Source: Cavia porcellus
Lineage: Eukaryota > Chordata > Mammalia > Rodentia > Caviidae
DNA: 64,000 nt
Reading direction: 5' to 3'
Assembly: GCF_034190915.1 (NCBI RefSeq)
Contig: NW_026947488.1
Coordinates: forward strand, 134,501-198,500
The notes beneath the pieces are model-generated. The model was given only the letters and a program-made list of their open reading frames with translations, did not search any database and was not told where the DNA came from. Shown here piece after piece: positions 12,329-24,325 of the stretch. The translations under genes and the position numbers were made by a program. Every line of letters begins with the position of its first letter. The stretch's first letter is position 1.

Positions 12329-12778
12329 ATTCTCGGAAATCACTTTGTCCAACATGATATCCACACCAGCTTTCTTTGCATTTGTCTGTGTTAGGATGGT
12401 GGCAAGCAAGAGCAGTGGGGCTCCTGAACCCCGAGGCTCTTTGACTAATGTCAGGCAGTTTCCTGGGACTTCACTCCACCTGGTTTCTGTAACAGTCCTT
12501 GACTCAATGTAAAGCAACTGTGCTTGAAAACATTTGTAAAACATGTTCCCTAAAACTTGGTTTTTGTATGCTGCTTCCTCCTTTCCTTAACCACCACAGC
12601 AAACACCTGTGAGTACGCAAGTTTTCCTTTTGCATTTTTCCTGGTGGGCAGCATTGTTCCTAATCAGGCATCTTTTCCCATATTACAGCGAGTTAGCAAC
12701 AGAGCTGATGTGAGACATAAATTTCTGACCAGGTGTATCTAATTTAGCGCAAAAAATAATGTATTAAAACCTAGGGCA

Positions 12779-12905
12779 GGGGCTGGGGATGTAGCTCAGC
12801 GGCATAAGCGCCTGCCTTGCAAGCAGGCAGTGGTGAGTTCGATCCCTGGTACCGATAGAAAGGAAAAAGACCAAAAAACAAAACAAAACAAAAAACCCCC
12901 AAAAC
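12779..12905 (+). repeat. ID-type tRNA-Ala SINE, well preserved, with target duplication
   Basis: One of the cleanest copies. It has GGGGCTGGGGATGTAGCTCA, a CTTGCAA seven-base loop whose central three bases are the Ala TGC anticodon, box B GAGTTCGATCC, a GGTACC end and an A-rich tail with CAAAA units. A 10-bp target duplication, ACCTAGGGCA, flanks it at 12769-12778 and 12906-12915. Confidence 0.95.
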
Positions 12906-12915
12906 ACCTAGGGCA

Positions 12916-14044
12916 AGAACTTTGAAATTGACTAAGAACTATCTTAGTTATGGCGTTATCTTAACATGGTATGAAAGTCACCGGTTTTGTTGAATTGTTA
13001 CTTTGCATGTTTGTATGGTCATACATTGTCAAGAGCCATGTTTCTCTGGGCTAATAAGAAACACTCTGCTCAAAAATTTATACTCTTAGATTGTAAAATA
13101 AACATTGTTTTCACCTTATATTCAAGATTGGTTAGATTCTGCTGAGTATCTAAAATATTACAGTGGTGTCAGTAAATTATAATCTTAGTAAATTGTGTGC
13201 TTTATTCTAAGTGGGAATTCACAGTAGTTTAAAAATCATCTTAATTACATTTCTAGAAGAACTAAAGCTTGCTTCACAATAATATTGGCTTTCTTTCATT
13301 AACCTGGTCCTGTGTTTCTTAGTTCAAGTCTATGGCATAGAATAAATTTGCATTATGGTTTTCCACTGGTTTTATGTCTGTTTATGGCATAAAACAGAGA
13401 TTAAAATCTGTAATGGCCATTGCAACCATTGCTTGTCAAGATTCTAACAACTTAAGATGTTAACTACTAAATAGAAAAGATTATACATGACAGCAGACTA
13501 TAAGAATCACTCTTTCTAAATCTGATATTGTTCAAATTTAACACAACTAGAGCTGTGACTATGTGTCACAGCCACTGCAATGCAGCATGTACTCTAATTA
13601 ATCATACGTATGAAAGTTTCCTGGCCACCATGCTGCATAGCTATCTATGATTGACAGTGTCTTAAAAATACATTCAGAGATAAGGGGGACAATTAGCAAG
13701 AATCAAAGAGTTACCTGTATGCCAGACCTACCAAAGTAAGGAGAGCTGCTGAGGTTTTGAAGGGTAACCCTGATGCAGGACTGATTAAAAGCCCCAGGCT
13801 CTGCTAACTTGTAAGTTAGTGTGGTTAAAAATCTCCGGAGCTTGGCTTTCATTGATAATTCACATCATGAAGTTTAGTTAATTGGGGGCGGTTCAAGCGC
13901 TGACTTCCCTTGTCTTATGCTCCAGGTGGCTTTAAAGGACTCAAAGCAGAGGCCCCGCTCTGGACAGCAGGCAGGTGGTGTGACACCTGAGGCCTCAGGA
14001 CACAGGCTGAAATCAGAAAGGGAACTGTAAGTGGCACCGGAAAT
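12916..14044. other. Nothing recognised
   Basis: AT-rich, apparently unique sequence with no frame of note. Confidence 0.4.
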
Positions 14045-14335
14045 TAAAATTTTAAATGTTTCACTTTGTTTCCTTTAGTGAGAAGTGGCTTCCTGAGGCT
14101 TAGGGCATAAACAGCTCCCCAACATCTCCTCAGTTCAGATGATTAAAAAATATGCAGATACTGACATCAAAGTGGCTGGAGCTCAGTTTCCTTTCTAGAA
14201 AAACTGGACAATGAGCTGAAGATGGCTGACAGCGATCCACTGCGTGAGGAGATTTCAATGTCTCTGCCTGCTCCTCTACTCTCTATTCCTTACTGTAAAA
14301 CCCTTGCCCACCTCTACACAGTGCATCATGATTTC
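14045..14335 (+). repeat. Copy 2 of the unidentified dispersed repeat
   Basis: Partner of 10355-10625, with the same order of conserved blocks and many substitutions and small indels between them. Family unknown. Confidence 0.55.
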
Positions 14336-14831
14336 ATGCAAACAGTTTCCTCAGCCTCAGAGCTAGCTTTGAATGAAGGCTTTTTCCTTTTTATCTATAT
14401 ACATGGCCCACTTTAATTTGAGGCTAGTTAAATTTAATTTAATTTGGGGCTGCTGACAAGTAGGCCATGGGTCAGTAGGTACTGGGATGACGAAGGACTC
14501 AGCCACCCACTACCTGCTGAGCAGCTTGGGGTATAAATGGTGAAGAATCTGTCCATCATCACTGTTTCAAAGGCAAACAGACTGAAATTTCACAGGTATC
14601 TTGAAGAGAGAATCACCTTGACCATGAATGTTTAAAAGAAAAATGAAAATCAAAATGGATTGGAATAATAGCTAAATTTGAAGAGTTTATTAAAAATTTT
14701 ATAGAATTCTTCATCCAGTTTCCAGATTTCCCTGTTTATGTTAAGATACCATAAAATTGACATACTATGCAAATAGCAGAATTATTTCATTTATTGCAGT
14801 AGGATCAATTGCTTTGAAGTGATGCACGTGA
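14336..14831. other. Nothing recognised
   Basis: AT-rich sequence between a dispersed repeat and a composite SINE. Confidence 0.4.
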
Positions 14832-15045
14832 TGAAAATCATCTGTGATCCCAGTATCTGGAAGGCTGAAGCAGGAGGATCCTAAGTATGAACCCTGCCTC
14901 AGTGATTCAGCAAGGTCAAAAAAACCCTCTGCCTCCTGGGGATTTAGCTCAGTGACACAAACACTTGCCTGGCAAGTGTGAGGTCATGAGTCATGGGTAC
15001 ATTTCCTATTACAAAAAAAAAAAAGAAAAAAAAAAAGAAAAAAAC
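14832..15045 (+). repeat. Composite B1-like plus ID-like SINE
   Basis: The left half (14845-14925) reads GATCCCAGTATCTGGAAGGC and GAAGCAGGAGGATC, typical of a 7SL-derived monomer. The right half (14937-15000) reads TGGGGATTTAGCTCAGTGAC and TTGCCTGGCAAG, the tRNA-derived unit. A long A-rich tail follows at 15013-15045. The structure recalls the B1-ID dimers of squirrels, but its family is uncertain. Confidence 0.7.
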
Positions 15046-15451
15046 CCTCAAAATTTCCCTCTGTCTCCTCTCTCTGTCACTAGCATTGGAACGAAGGGCC
15101 TTTACATTCAGCTACATCTTCAGTTGTTTTCTACTTTTGTTTCTAATTTTGAGATTTCATCTTCCTAAATTTCCCAGGCGGGGATCATACGTCCAATCCT
15201 CCTGCTGCAGATTTCCAGATCCTGGGATCGTAGGTGTTTTCCATCACATGCATTTTTTCAAAGAAGTTCACTTGACTTCAGTCAGTGAAATAATTCTGCT
15301 GCTTAAATAAGAAACCTAAGCACACCTGTAGGACACAGAATAGAAGTTCATTTAGCCTAATAGGTCTATGGTACAAAGTAAATTTTACTTTTCCATTGTT
15401 ACAGCTTAGACAGAGATTTCACTGCCTGTAGTAAGTGTCATTTCACTTATT
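15046..15451. other. Nothing recognised
   Basis: Unique-looking sequence downstream of the composite SINE. Confidence 0.4.
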
Positions 15452-15453
15452 CT

Positions 15454-15490
15454 GGAGCTGTATTTTTTTTTTTTTTGGAGCTGTATTTTT
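15454..15490. repeat. Duplicated GGAGCTGTATTTTT flanking a T run
   Basis: The 14-mer occurs at 15454-15467 and 15477-15490, separated only by Ts, and a third time at 15618-15631 beyond the neighbouring SINE. The first pair looks like a target duplication around an insert that is nothing but poly(T). Confidence 0.6.
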
Positions 15491-15615
15491 ATTTTTTTTT
15501 AAATTTTATTTTTTTATTTTTTGTCTTTTTTGTTTTTATCGGTACCAGGGATCGAACTCATGACTGCCTGCTTGCAAAGCAGGCGCTTATGCCACTGAGC
15601 TAAATCCCCAGCCCC
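15491..15615 (-). repeat. ID-type tRNA-Ala SINE with a 16-bp target duplication
   Basis: A well preserved minus-strand copy with a long A-rich tail (15491-15539). It is flanked by TTGGAGCTGTATTTTT at 15475-15490 and 15616-15631. Confidence 0.95.
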
Positions 15616-15631
15616 TTGGAGCTGTATTTTT

Positions 15632-18600
15632 AAAGTTTGCTTTGTTCCTCATGGATATGTCTTAGATACAAAAAGTTACAATTGATATTTTACAAAGTCA
15701 TCAAAAATAAGTTTAATTATATCCTTCAAATAATTAATAACCACTTACTTATATTATTAGAGATCATATTTTATAGACAAATAGTAGAAATGATTCATTT
15801 TTGTGTACTTCCTGATAAAGAATTATAATGACAATAGATAAAATAATGAAAAATACCATATTGACATGGTGCCAATAAAGCAGGATTAGTGGTAAATGTT
15901 CTAGAAAGTAGGTCTCCTGAATGTCATTCATGCCATTATAAAGCAAGTTACTTTCTGTTTAATGTTTCTATGGAGATTCGGTATGAAGAATACATTAAAA
16001 GCCAGCATTCTTGGTGTGGTGAATCTGGAGATGATTGTAAAATGATTTTAGCATTTGAATTTCTACTGCTTGTAATACTTCATCGACTGAATGCTCAGAA
16101 GCCTGGAAAATCTTTTCCAGGACAATCAGCTTCAGTTTAGCTTTATCGTATGGCAATTTTGTTAAATTTATTTTCTTTAAGTCAAGAAAATTAAAAAACA
16201 ATTGCTTTGCTACAACACTTAAATTTTTAAAAACATTTATAGTTTTAGTATTGCTTTTAGCTATTTTAAATTATTGTGCTATGGTAGGACAAGTGGACAT
16301 CCTAAATTCAGCCCAGCATGCACCAAGGAGCACGGTACTTCCTTTTGCCTAAGCTCTCCCTTGGCTCTCGCAACCACTGCTGCAGGGCATGGGGCTAATA
16401 GTAGTTCAGCCCCTGTGCACCATGAGAAAGGATCGCCAATTGTATGCTCAGCAGCTCCATTTGTTTAATATGTAAGAGGTTGCGCTCAGGGCTCAGCTAT
16501 GCAAATGAATGTGTAGCACACACCAAGTGACAGAAAAGCAGCAACAGAACAATAGTGTGCTGATAATTTAGGGTTTTAGTATTTATAGGCTGGACACCTG
16601 CTTAGGGCCTCCCCGAATCTTGAGATGTGCTTGCCAGCTGGTGTTTCAGGCCTCCAGTGAGGGGGGAGTAGGGTAATGCTGACCAGAAGGTCAGGCTAGC
16701 AGGTCTAACACTGAATGTGCGCTCACCTCAGGCATCTGCATCTCCTAAGCTTCCTTATTCTACATTTTATCTCTCTTAGGATAATGGAGTCGGGAATAGC
16801 CACAGGGGATAGTGTAGAATGCCAGGGTGAGGGGGTGACCCATCCCCTCCTTTTCTAACTGAGCTACAATGGCCTGACCCAGTGGTTAAAGAGTCCTTGT
16901 GTTCATGCTTTCTTTCACGTTGCATATGTGGTTGTTCATCTCTGAATCTGTGCTGAGATTGCTCCTCACAATCAGTCCTAAATGTCTGAAAACATCACAG
17001 CATCATATGATTCCCATCTGGTAATGCCTCCATGGAGGACACTTTTGTAACATAGCTCTTCCTAGAACATGACTTAAGGGATAAAGAGTGACACACTCGT
17101 GAATATTCATTGCAAACAGCGGTAGCACCTTCCTATTGCTCCTGAAGAAGCCTGGAGAAGCCTAGGCAAAGTCCCCTCAGGCTTTGTAACCCAGGCAGGA
17201 GCACTTTCTTCCCCCACCCATTTCTTAGCAATCTCAGAGCCAGGGTACTACTCAGATCCACCCAGTGTTTTTGAAGGGGACTGCTGTGGCCCCTGGGTGC
17301 TGTGCTGAGTTCTTGGGGTAAAACGTGCATGAGCACCACATGGCACATGTAAGACAAGTCCCATTCCTGGCTGCCAGACACGAGGGCAGTAGGATAAGCT
17401 CAGACCTCACTGTGTACTGGCTCCAGGCTGCCCTGCCTAAGACCTCCAATTTCATCACAGGAAAATTGATGGAAGTCAATTTAATGCAGTAACTTTGAAA
17501 ACCCAACAGGAATGTACAAGCTGTCTTGTAATTGCCTGCTTTCTCAGATAAATGAGACTTCCCTACTGGCTTCCAACTAATGAAATACCTTAAAAATAAT
17601 ATTCAAGATTGCCATGAAAAAACTGTGGTCTCTGAGGCAGGGACAACGACTGAGACCCACATTATAGACTGAGTTCTGCCTATAACTCACTGGCAACATT
17701 AGTAATAGAATCTCCAGGGCAGAGTCATGTGTAGCCAGAGAGGCTGTGCCCTGGCAAGTGGAGGGAAGGTCCCAGTGAGCTCAGAGTGGTAGGGATGTGG
17801 GAGGTGAGTGTAAGTCTCAAGGTGAAAAATCATGAATGAGCTGATGCTGTCAAGGAAACTTCACCTGATATCATAGCTAGAGAAGTCAATCAACGTCCAG
17901 AGACAGTCAAGGTGCTACTTGAACATCAATCAACATGTACTGGACTTAGGGCACCTTTCTGTGGCCTGACACAAACAGCATTTTCTGGCACACCTTGCAC
18001 AGGACAAAGGCACATGTAGCTGGTGGCTTCCCAGTGGTGGTAGCCACACTTTTGTCAGCAAATGCCTCTTACACAGTTTGGCGGAGTGACAGCTGGAGGT
18101 GAACTGGTGACATCCAGAAAAATTGCATCAGTGTGGTGCTGTGTGTGCAGGGGCCCTCCTGAGCACCGCCCACAACATACCCAGAAGAATAGAAGAGGAA
18201 GAGCTGGTTCTGTGACTTCTACTGGAGGAGCTGTCCTGCTGGCTTTCTGCTCTGAACCTGGTTCTTATCATCTGAGGAGCTCAGGGCCTTATTATTGGAA
18301 ATGGTTATGCTCATTTGGGGGAGATGCTTAATCTGCAGGGGAACCTGGCATGCTGATGAATCTCCTGGAGAAGCTTACTGTACCGGCTTTCCTGATGTGA
18401 ACTCTCTTCTCTCTCTCTCTTTTCTCCAAATACATTTTATTTCAAGAAGAAAAAGAAAAAAGAAGAACAAGGAAAAAAATTACGACAAAATTACAAAACA
18501 CATTAATCAGGGGCAACAATGGTACCTATATTATGCATTTTAATCTCCTAATCATTCACCCAAAACACAAGACATTTGCACTCAATAGTCCAAACAATAC

Positions 18601-18659
18601 AGGAACAAATCTTCCTCTTCAGTGAACTCACAGAAACGAATAGGATAAATTCTTAACTA
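15632..18659. other. Nothing recognised
   Basis: Unique-looking sequence. Small frames at 15637-16468 and 17133-17506 do not resemble known proteins. A pyrimidine-rich tract at 18405-18425 and an A-rich tract at 18440-18480 precede the L1; the latter may belong to the L1 3' end. Confidence 0.4.
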
Positions 18660-19868
18660 TTATTATGAACATAGACATAGACATAGACTTATGTTTTTTC
18701 TTTCAGCTTCTCACATTAATGAGAAAATATGATGTTTTTATCCATTCCTCAGTCGATGGGCATTTATGTCATTTTCAAGATCTGGCTCCTACAAAATCTG
18801 CTTCTAGAATCTTGGGTCACATATATCATTGGGGTTTGGTGTTTTTATTTCTTTTGGTGAGATATCCAAAAGGTGAATGGCTGGGTCAAATGGGACCTGT
18901 AGTCCTACTTTTTCCAAGGTTTCTCCACACTGATTTCCCCCGAGGTTGCACAGTCTGCGTTCGCACGACAGTGGAGAAGGGCTCCTTTTTCCCGCAGCAC
19001 TTCCAGCATTAGTTATTATTTGATTTCTAGATGGTAGGCATTCTTTCTGGGGAAAGGTGTAATTTCAGTGTTGTTTTAATTTGCATCTCTCAAAAAATCA
19101 GTGACACTGAGCATTTTTCAAATATTTATTTGCTGTTTATATCTCTTTGTCTGAGTATGTGTATTCATCTCAGATGCTCAGTCTTAGTTTTGGTCTTTAA
19201 ATCTGGGAAGATTCATTTTTTTTGAGTGTTTATACATTGTCAATAATAACCCTCAATAATAATCTGAAATAGTGCTGGCAAACATTTTCTCACACACAGT
19301 AGGTTGCTCTGTGGGTGGTTTCTCTTATGTGCATGTTTTTCAATAGGGTAAGATCTGGGTTGTTGATTCTTTGTGAAAGCTCCTGGCAGTCAGTGTTTTG
19401 TTTAGAAAGTGTTTGCCTGTACCAATGTCTTCAAGCATTTTACTTATTTTATCTTCTAGCAGATTTAATGTTTCTGTTTTAATATTAAAATCTTTGATAC
19501 ATTCTGATTTTAGCTTAGGGTATGCTGAAAGATTCTGGTCCAGTTTTAACCCTTGGCCTATATAAGCCTGTTTTTCCACGACTATTGATTAAAGAGGCTT
19601 TTTTTCTAGGGAATGCATTTCATACCTTTGTCAAAGATAAGGTCGCTTAGTGTGTCAGGAGCTGTTTTTGCATCTTCTAATATGTTCCATTGTTTCTTGC
19701 ATCTGTTTTCGCTAGTGTTATGCTGTTTTTATCACAGTAATTTTGTAGTGTAATTTCAAGTCAGGGATTGTAATGCCCCCTGTCTTGTATTTGGTGTCCA
19801 GGATTGTCTTTGCTATTCTAGGTTTCCTCTGGTTGCAGATGAATTTGAAGATTGTGTTCTCTAATTTT

Positions 19869-19960
19869 CTTTTTTTTTTTTTTGCAGTTTTAGGGATCGA
19901 ACTCATGACCTCACGCTTGCTAGGCAGGTGCTTAACTCCACTGAGCTAAATCCTCAGCCC
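19869..19960 (-). repeat. ID-type SINE nested in the L1
   Basis: It has a T-run tail and lacks the GGTACC end. Imperfect 17-bp target duplications TTGT(G/A)TTCTCTAATTTT lie at 19852-19868 and 19961-19977, so it landed in the L1 after the L1 did. Confidence 0.92.
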
Positions 19961-20824
19961 TTGTATTCTCTAATTTTGTGACACATGCGATTGGAATTTT
20001 GAATGGAATTGGAGTGAGTCTGTAAAACACTTTTGGAAGTTTGGCCATTTTCACTATATTGGCTCTTTCTATCAGAGAGCATGGGCTGTCTCTCTATTTT
20101 CCAACATCCTCCTCAATCTCCTTTTTCAGAGTACTGTAGTTTTCAATGTAGAGGCATTTTACTACTTTTGGTAGACTGATCCCTAGGTGTTTCATTTCTT
20201 TGGATACTACTGTGTGAAAGGTGCTGTTCCACTAATTTCTCTCAGTGAGTGTGTTATCCGAGCACAACAAGGCTATTAAGTTTTCAGTGTTGACTTTCTG
20301 TCCAGCTGTGCTATTAGATATGGTTATTAAATCTAGAAGCCTTTTGTAGAGTCTTTGAAATATTCTATGCCGAATATCATATCATCTGTGAATGACGATA
20401 ATTTAACTATTTCCTTTTCTATCTTTATTTCTTTTATTTTATTTATTATCTAATTGTTCTAAAATTTCCAGAACTAGATTGAATAAGATTGGAGACAGTA
20501 GACATCCTAGTCTTGTTCCTAATTTTAGAGTGAAAAATTTCAAGTTTTATCCATTTAGTATGATGTTGACTACATTTGTCATAGATGTCTTTTATCAGAT
20601 TGAAATAATTTTCTGTAGTGCTTTTATCATGAACGGAGCTGGACTTTGAAAAATCTTTTTCTGTATCTATTGAAATGATCATATAATTTTTGTTCTTGGC
20701 TTTGTTTATATGCTGTATTATGTTTATGCATTTATTGTATAAATGCTTATGCATTATGCATAAATGCAGTATCTTATGAAGGATTTTTGCTTCAAAGTTA
20801 ATTAATAAGACTGGTGTGCAATTC

Positions 20825-20927
20825 TATTTTTTTTGTCTTTTTCCTTTTTATCGGTACCAGGGATCGAATTCATGACCGCCTGCTTGCAAGGCAGGCACTT
20901 ATGCCACTGAGCTAAATCCCCAGCCCC
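20825..20927 (-). repeat. ID-type SINE nested in the L1
   Basis: Well preserved copy, flanked by the short duplication TGCAATTC at 20817-20824 and 20928-20935. Confidence 0.93.
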
Positions 20928-22060
20928 TGCAATTCCACTTCTTAGTTGGATCCCTCTTTGGTTTTGGTATCGGGGTAATTTACTTCCAAGAACGAATTTG
21001 GAAGTATTGCTTCTCATTCAGCTTCATTACAACATTGAGAAGTAGTGGTGTTAGGTGTTCTCCAGATTTCTTATAGAATTCAGCAGTGAATCCTTGAAGG
21101 CCTGGGCTTTTCTTTGCTGATAGGTTTTCAATTTCATCTTTCATTTCATTTATTGATATTTAATTATTTAAGATTTTTATATCTTCTTAATTCAGCTTTG
21201 GTAATTCACATGTATCCAGGAGTCTGTATTTCTTCTGTATTTTCCATCTTCTTAGAATACAGGTTTTCAAAGTAGGTATAGAAGAGTTCTTGAATATCTG
21301 GAGGGTCTGCTGTGATGTCACCCTTTTAACTCATAGTTACGTGAATTTAAGTCTTTTGTTTCCTTTTTTTTCTTAAGGTTTTCTAAGGGTTTGGCAATTT
21401 CACTTTCTTTGTATTTTTTTTTTAGTTGCCAGGGTGATGATTTCTGTTCTGATGTTTATAATTTCTTTCCTTGTATGACCATTTGGATTAGCCTGCTCTT
21501 GTTTTTCTAGCAATTTTGAGGTTCAACATTAAGTTTTTCTATGTGCTTACTCTGTTTTCCTGATATAGATATTCTCTGCCATAAATTTCCATCTTAAGAC
21601 TGCTTTCTTGATTTCCCACAAGATGCTATTATTGAATTGCAAAACTCTCGAATTTCATCTTTAATTTCACCTGTGACCCATTAATTGTTCATTAGGGTGC
21701 TATTTAATTTCCATGTGTTTATGAAATTCTGTGGTTTCCTGTGGCATGGATTTCTAGTTTCATTGCACTTTGTTCTGAGAGTATGCACAGCATAACTTCA
21801 ATTTCTTTGCATTGACTTAAGGATATTCTATGAGCCAGTATTCAGTCTGTTTTGGAGAATGTCCCTTGTGTAGCTTTAGAAGAGCGTGTATTGTGATGTT
21901 ATGGGGTGGAACACTATAGACATCTACTAATTCCATTGTTTTTAAAAGTTTGATTTAGTTGTGATATTTCATAATTGATTTTTTTGTGTAGTTGATCTGC
22001 CTTTGTGTCATGATGGAGCATTGAGGTTTCCCAATAGAATTGTATTAGGGCATAATTTTT

Positions 22061-22158
22061 TTTTGTCTTTTTCGTTTTTTATCGGTACCAGGGATCAAAC
22101 TCACGACTGCCTGATTGCAAGGCAGGCGCTTATGCCGCTGAGCTAAATCCCCAGCCCC
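22061..22158 (-). repeat. ID-type SINE nested in the L1
   Basis: Well preserved copy with a perfect 16-bp target duplication TTAGGGCATAATTTTT at 22045-22060 and 22159-22174. This suggests a recent insertion. Confidence 0.95.
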
Positions 22159-22610
22159 TTAGGGCATAATTTTTCATGTCTGTCAGTAATTGTTTATATT
22201 GGGTGGGTGCACCATTATATATTGCATATACATTTATGGTTGTTACATCTTCCTCTTAGATTGTTCCGTTGACAAGGATATAGTGACTATCTTTATCTCT
22301 GTTAATTAGTCTTGGCTTGATATTCATTTTATCTTCAAATAGAATAGCTACCACAATTTTTTTCTGGGTTACTGTCACATGAAGTATTGTTTTCCACCCT
22401 TTGATTTTCAGTCTATGAATTTCTTTGGATTAAGTATGTTTATTTTATACAGCATATTATGGGATCTTGCTTCTTGATCTCTTTTGCCAGTCTGTGCCTT
22501 TGGATTGCTGTATGAGACCACTGACATTGATGGTTATAACTGAGATGTACTGACTTACCCTTGTCATGTTGTTTTACTGCTGTTGGCTCCCAGTTTGTCC
22601 CCTTCCTCTA

Positions 22611-24215
22611 ATGGTTTGCCCAAAGGGCTTAAAATTTAGAATGGATTAAGGACAAAATAGAGAATAGGAAGAAGAGAAAGAGAATAAAAATAAGGTGTGA
22701 GGACAAAAGGAGATCGTGCCAACTTGGGGAGCTGGTGCTGAAGACTAAGGAAAAGAGAGATGCAAGCCATGGAACGAAGAGCAGAACAGAATCCCACCCA
22801 CAGCGAGGTCAGGAGCCGCGTCAGAAAAAAAAAAGAAAAGCAAACAGTCCACTTCCTGGATTTCCTGTTTCACTAGGAAGACAACCTCTGGAGACAGAGT
22901 CCCAAATCATGCACTGAGTTTGGTCTGCAACACAAAATAAAAAGCTAACAATCACTTTCAGTGAAGATTTCACATAGCAGATAGCAGGGAAAAATATTCC
23001 AATATCTATCAATATGGCAAATTTACATATGCATCATTTTCTCAGTCTACTATTACAGAGAACTGTTAATCTGTAATACTTTAGAATGTGTTTAATAATC
23101 TTTCTCACAAGGGATCAATCCCACTCTGTATCCCTGGACACCTCTATTTTTATAAGGTTGAGCCAAAGTCAATTTTGAAGGTCCCCAATATTTGTGGAGA
23201 GTTTTTTAGACTCATACACTAGAGCCTTTTTTCCTGGTACGCTCCTAAGCAAAGTTACCTTGTCTAAGTGTTTAACACCCTCATCAGCAACCTGGCTCAA
23301 GGCTAGTGTTATATACACAAGGTCCTCACGTAGCACCTGTAAACCAAGCACTACGATGACAGTCACGTCCCTTGTGCTGCTCCCATTTACTTCTTGTAAT
23401 ATCCTATGGATTCATTTCCTTGGGTCATTAAACTTTTCGAAGCAGTCAGCTGTGTTCTCTTCACATTTTCTCATCCCATTGCATTAGCTATTTGTTTATG
23501 ACAACATCAAGATCAGCCTTCTCCAGCAGTATTTTCCATGCTAGAAGTGCTCTGTGGCCAGCCTGTGAAAGTTACCCACTGGCAAATTAGGTTTCACAGA
23601 TCTGCGTGGAGGTGCGCAGCTACAGGATCAGAGGGTGCATGGTCTAGGCCAGCAGCTTAATAAGAAACCCCGGCATCCCCAAAGAGGATGTGCTCAGGAG
23701 TCCAGCTTCCTTAGTCTTCCCAAACACAGTGATTTTTCTTAAGTAATAGCATGCTACTTAACCCGACATAGGGGAGAATGCAGAAAAGGAAGCTTTCGAA
23801 GCATAACAGATTACTCCCTGTTTAGAAAAAAGAAAAGCAGCACTGTCAGAGATTTAAAATTCAAGTAAAATTCACAAATTTCCAGCTTTTCTGAAAACAA
23901 AGATTTTTTTTTCAACAGGTACATAACATGAAGTCTCAACCAAATACATACATGTGCAAAGAGGAAGGTAATATGACAAAATGTTTACTCTAGACAACAG
24001 TTATGGGTAGTTTTTGGTGGTTTATTTGTGATTTCCCAAGTTTTCTATAATAAATGTGCTTGAGAAAAATTTAACAAAAATGTGAATCCCCACCAGGCAA
24101 ACCTCAGTTGAGACCAGGGCTTCAGCTTCCTGAGAGAGCTTAAGGCAGAGGGACCCAGCTGAGCTGTATCTGGCTCCTGGCACACAGAATCTGGGAGAAA
24201 GTAAATGTTGAATTT
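22611..24215. other. Nothing recognised
   Basis: A purine-rich tract lies at 22650-22720. No frame matches a known protein; the two opposed frames at 23169-23487 shadow each other. Confidence 0.4.
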
Positions 24216-24325
24216 TGTCTTGAGCCAGGGTCTCCCTATGAAGCCTAAGTTAGTCTTCAACTCACAGTGATCTTCCTGCATCAGCCTCCTGCATGCTGAG
24301 ATTACAGGTGTGTGCCACCATGTAA
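24216..24325 (-). repeat. B1-type (7SL-derived) SINE
   Basis: The + strand reads GAGCCAGGGTCTCCCTATG and GCTGAGATTACAGGTGTGTG, the reverse complement of a B1 body. Confidence 0.85.

Larger units (their letters stand above)
18660..22610 (-). mobile_element. L1 (LINE-1) remnant: 3' UTR and much of ORF2
   Basis: On the minus strand it runs from about 22610 (ORF2) to 18660 (3' UTR). ORF2 pieces are clear. A reverse transcriptase fragment with MIISIDTEKDF lies at 20446-20754. A YADD-type active-site box reads FTDDMI at about 20375-20392. An [14 protein letters not shown] region lies at 19718-19906, and the C-terminal LLEDKISKMLEDIGTGK segment at 19340-19579. The 3' UTR includes the usual antisense phrases around 18850-19150. 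Stops and frameshifts interrupt it everywhere and three later SINEs split it, so it is an old dead copy. Confidence 0.9.

Noticed and set aside
12779..12905. tRNA-Ala gene (also the other box A/B sequences)
   Set aside because: All are followed by the SINE tail and flanked by target duplications; they are SINEs, not tRNA genes.
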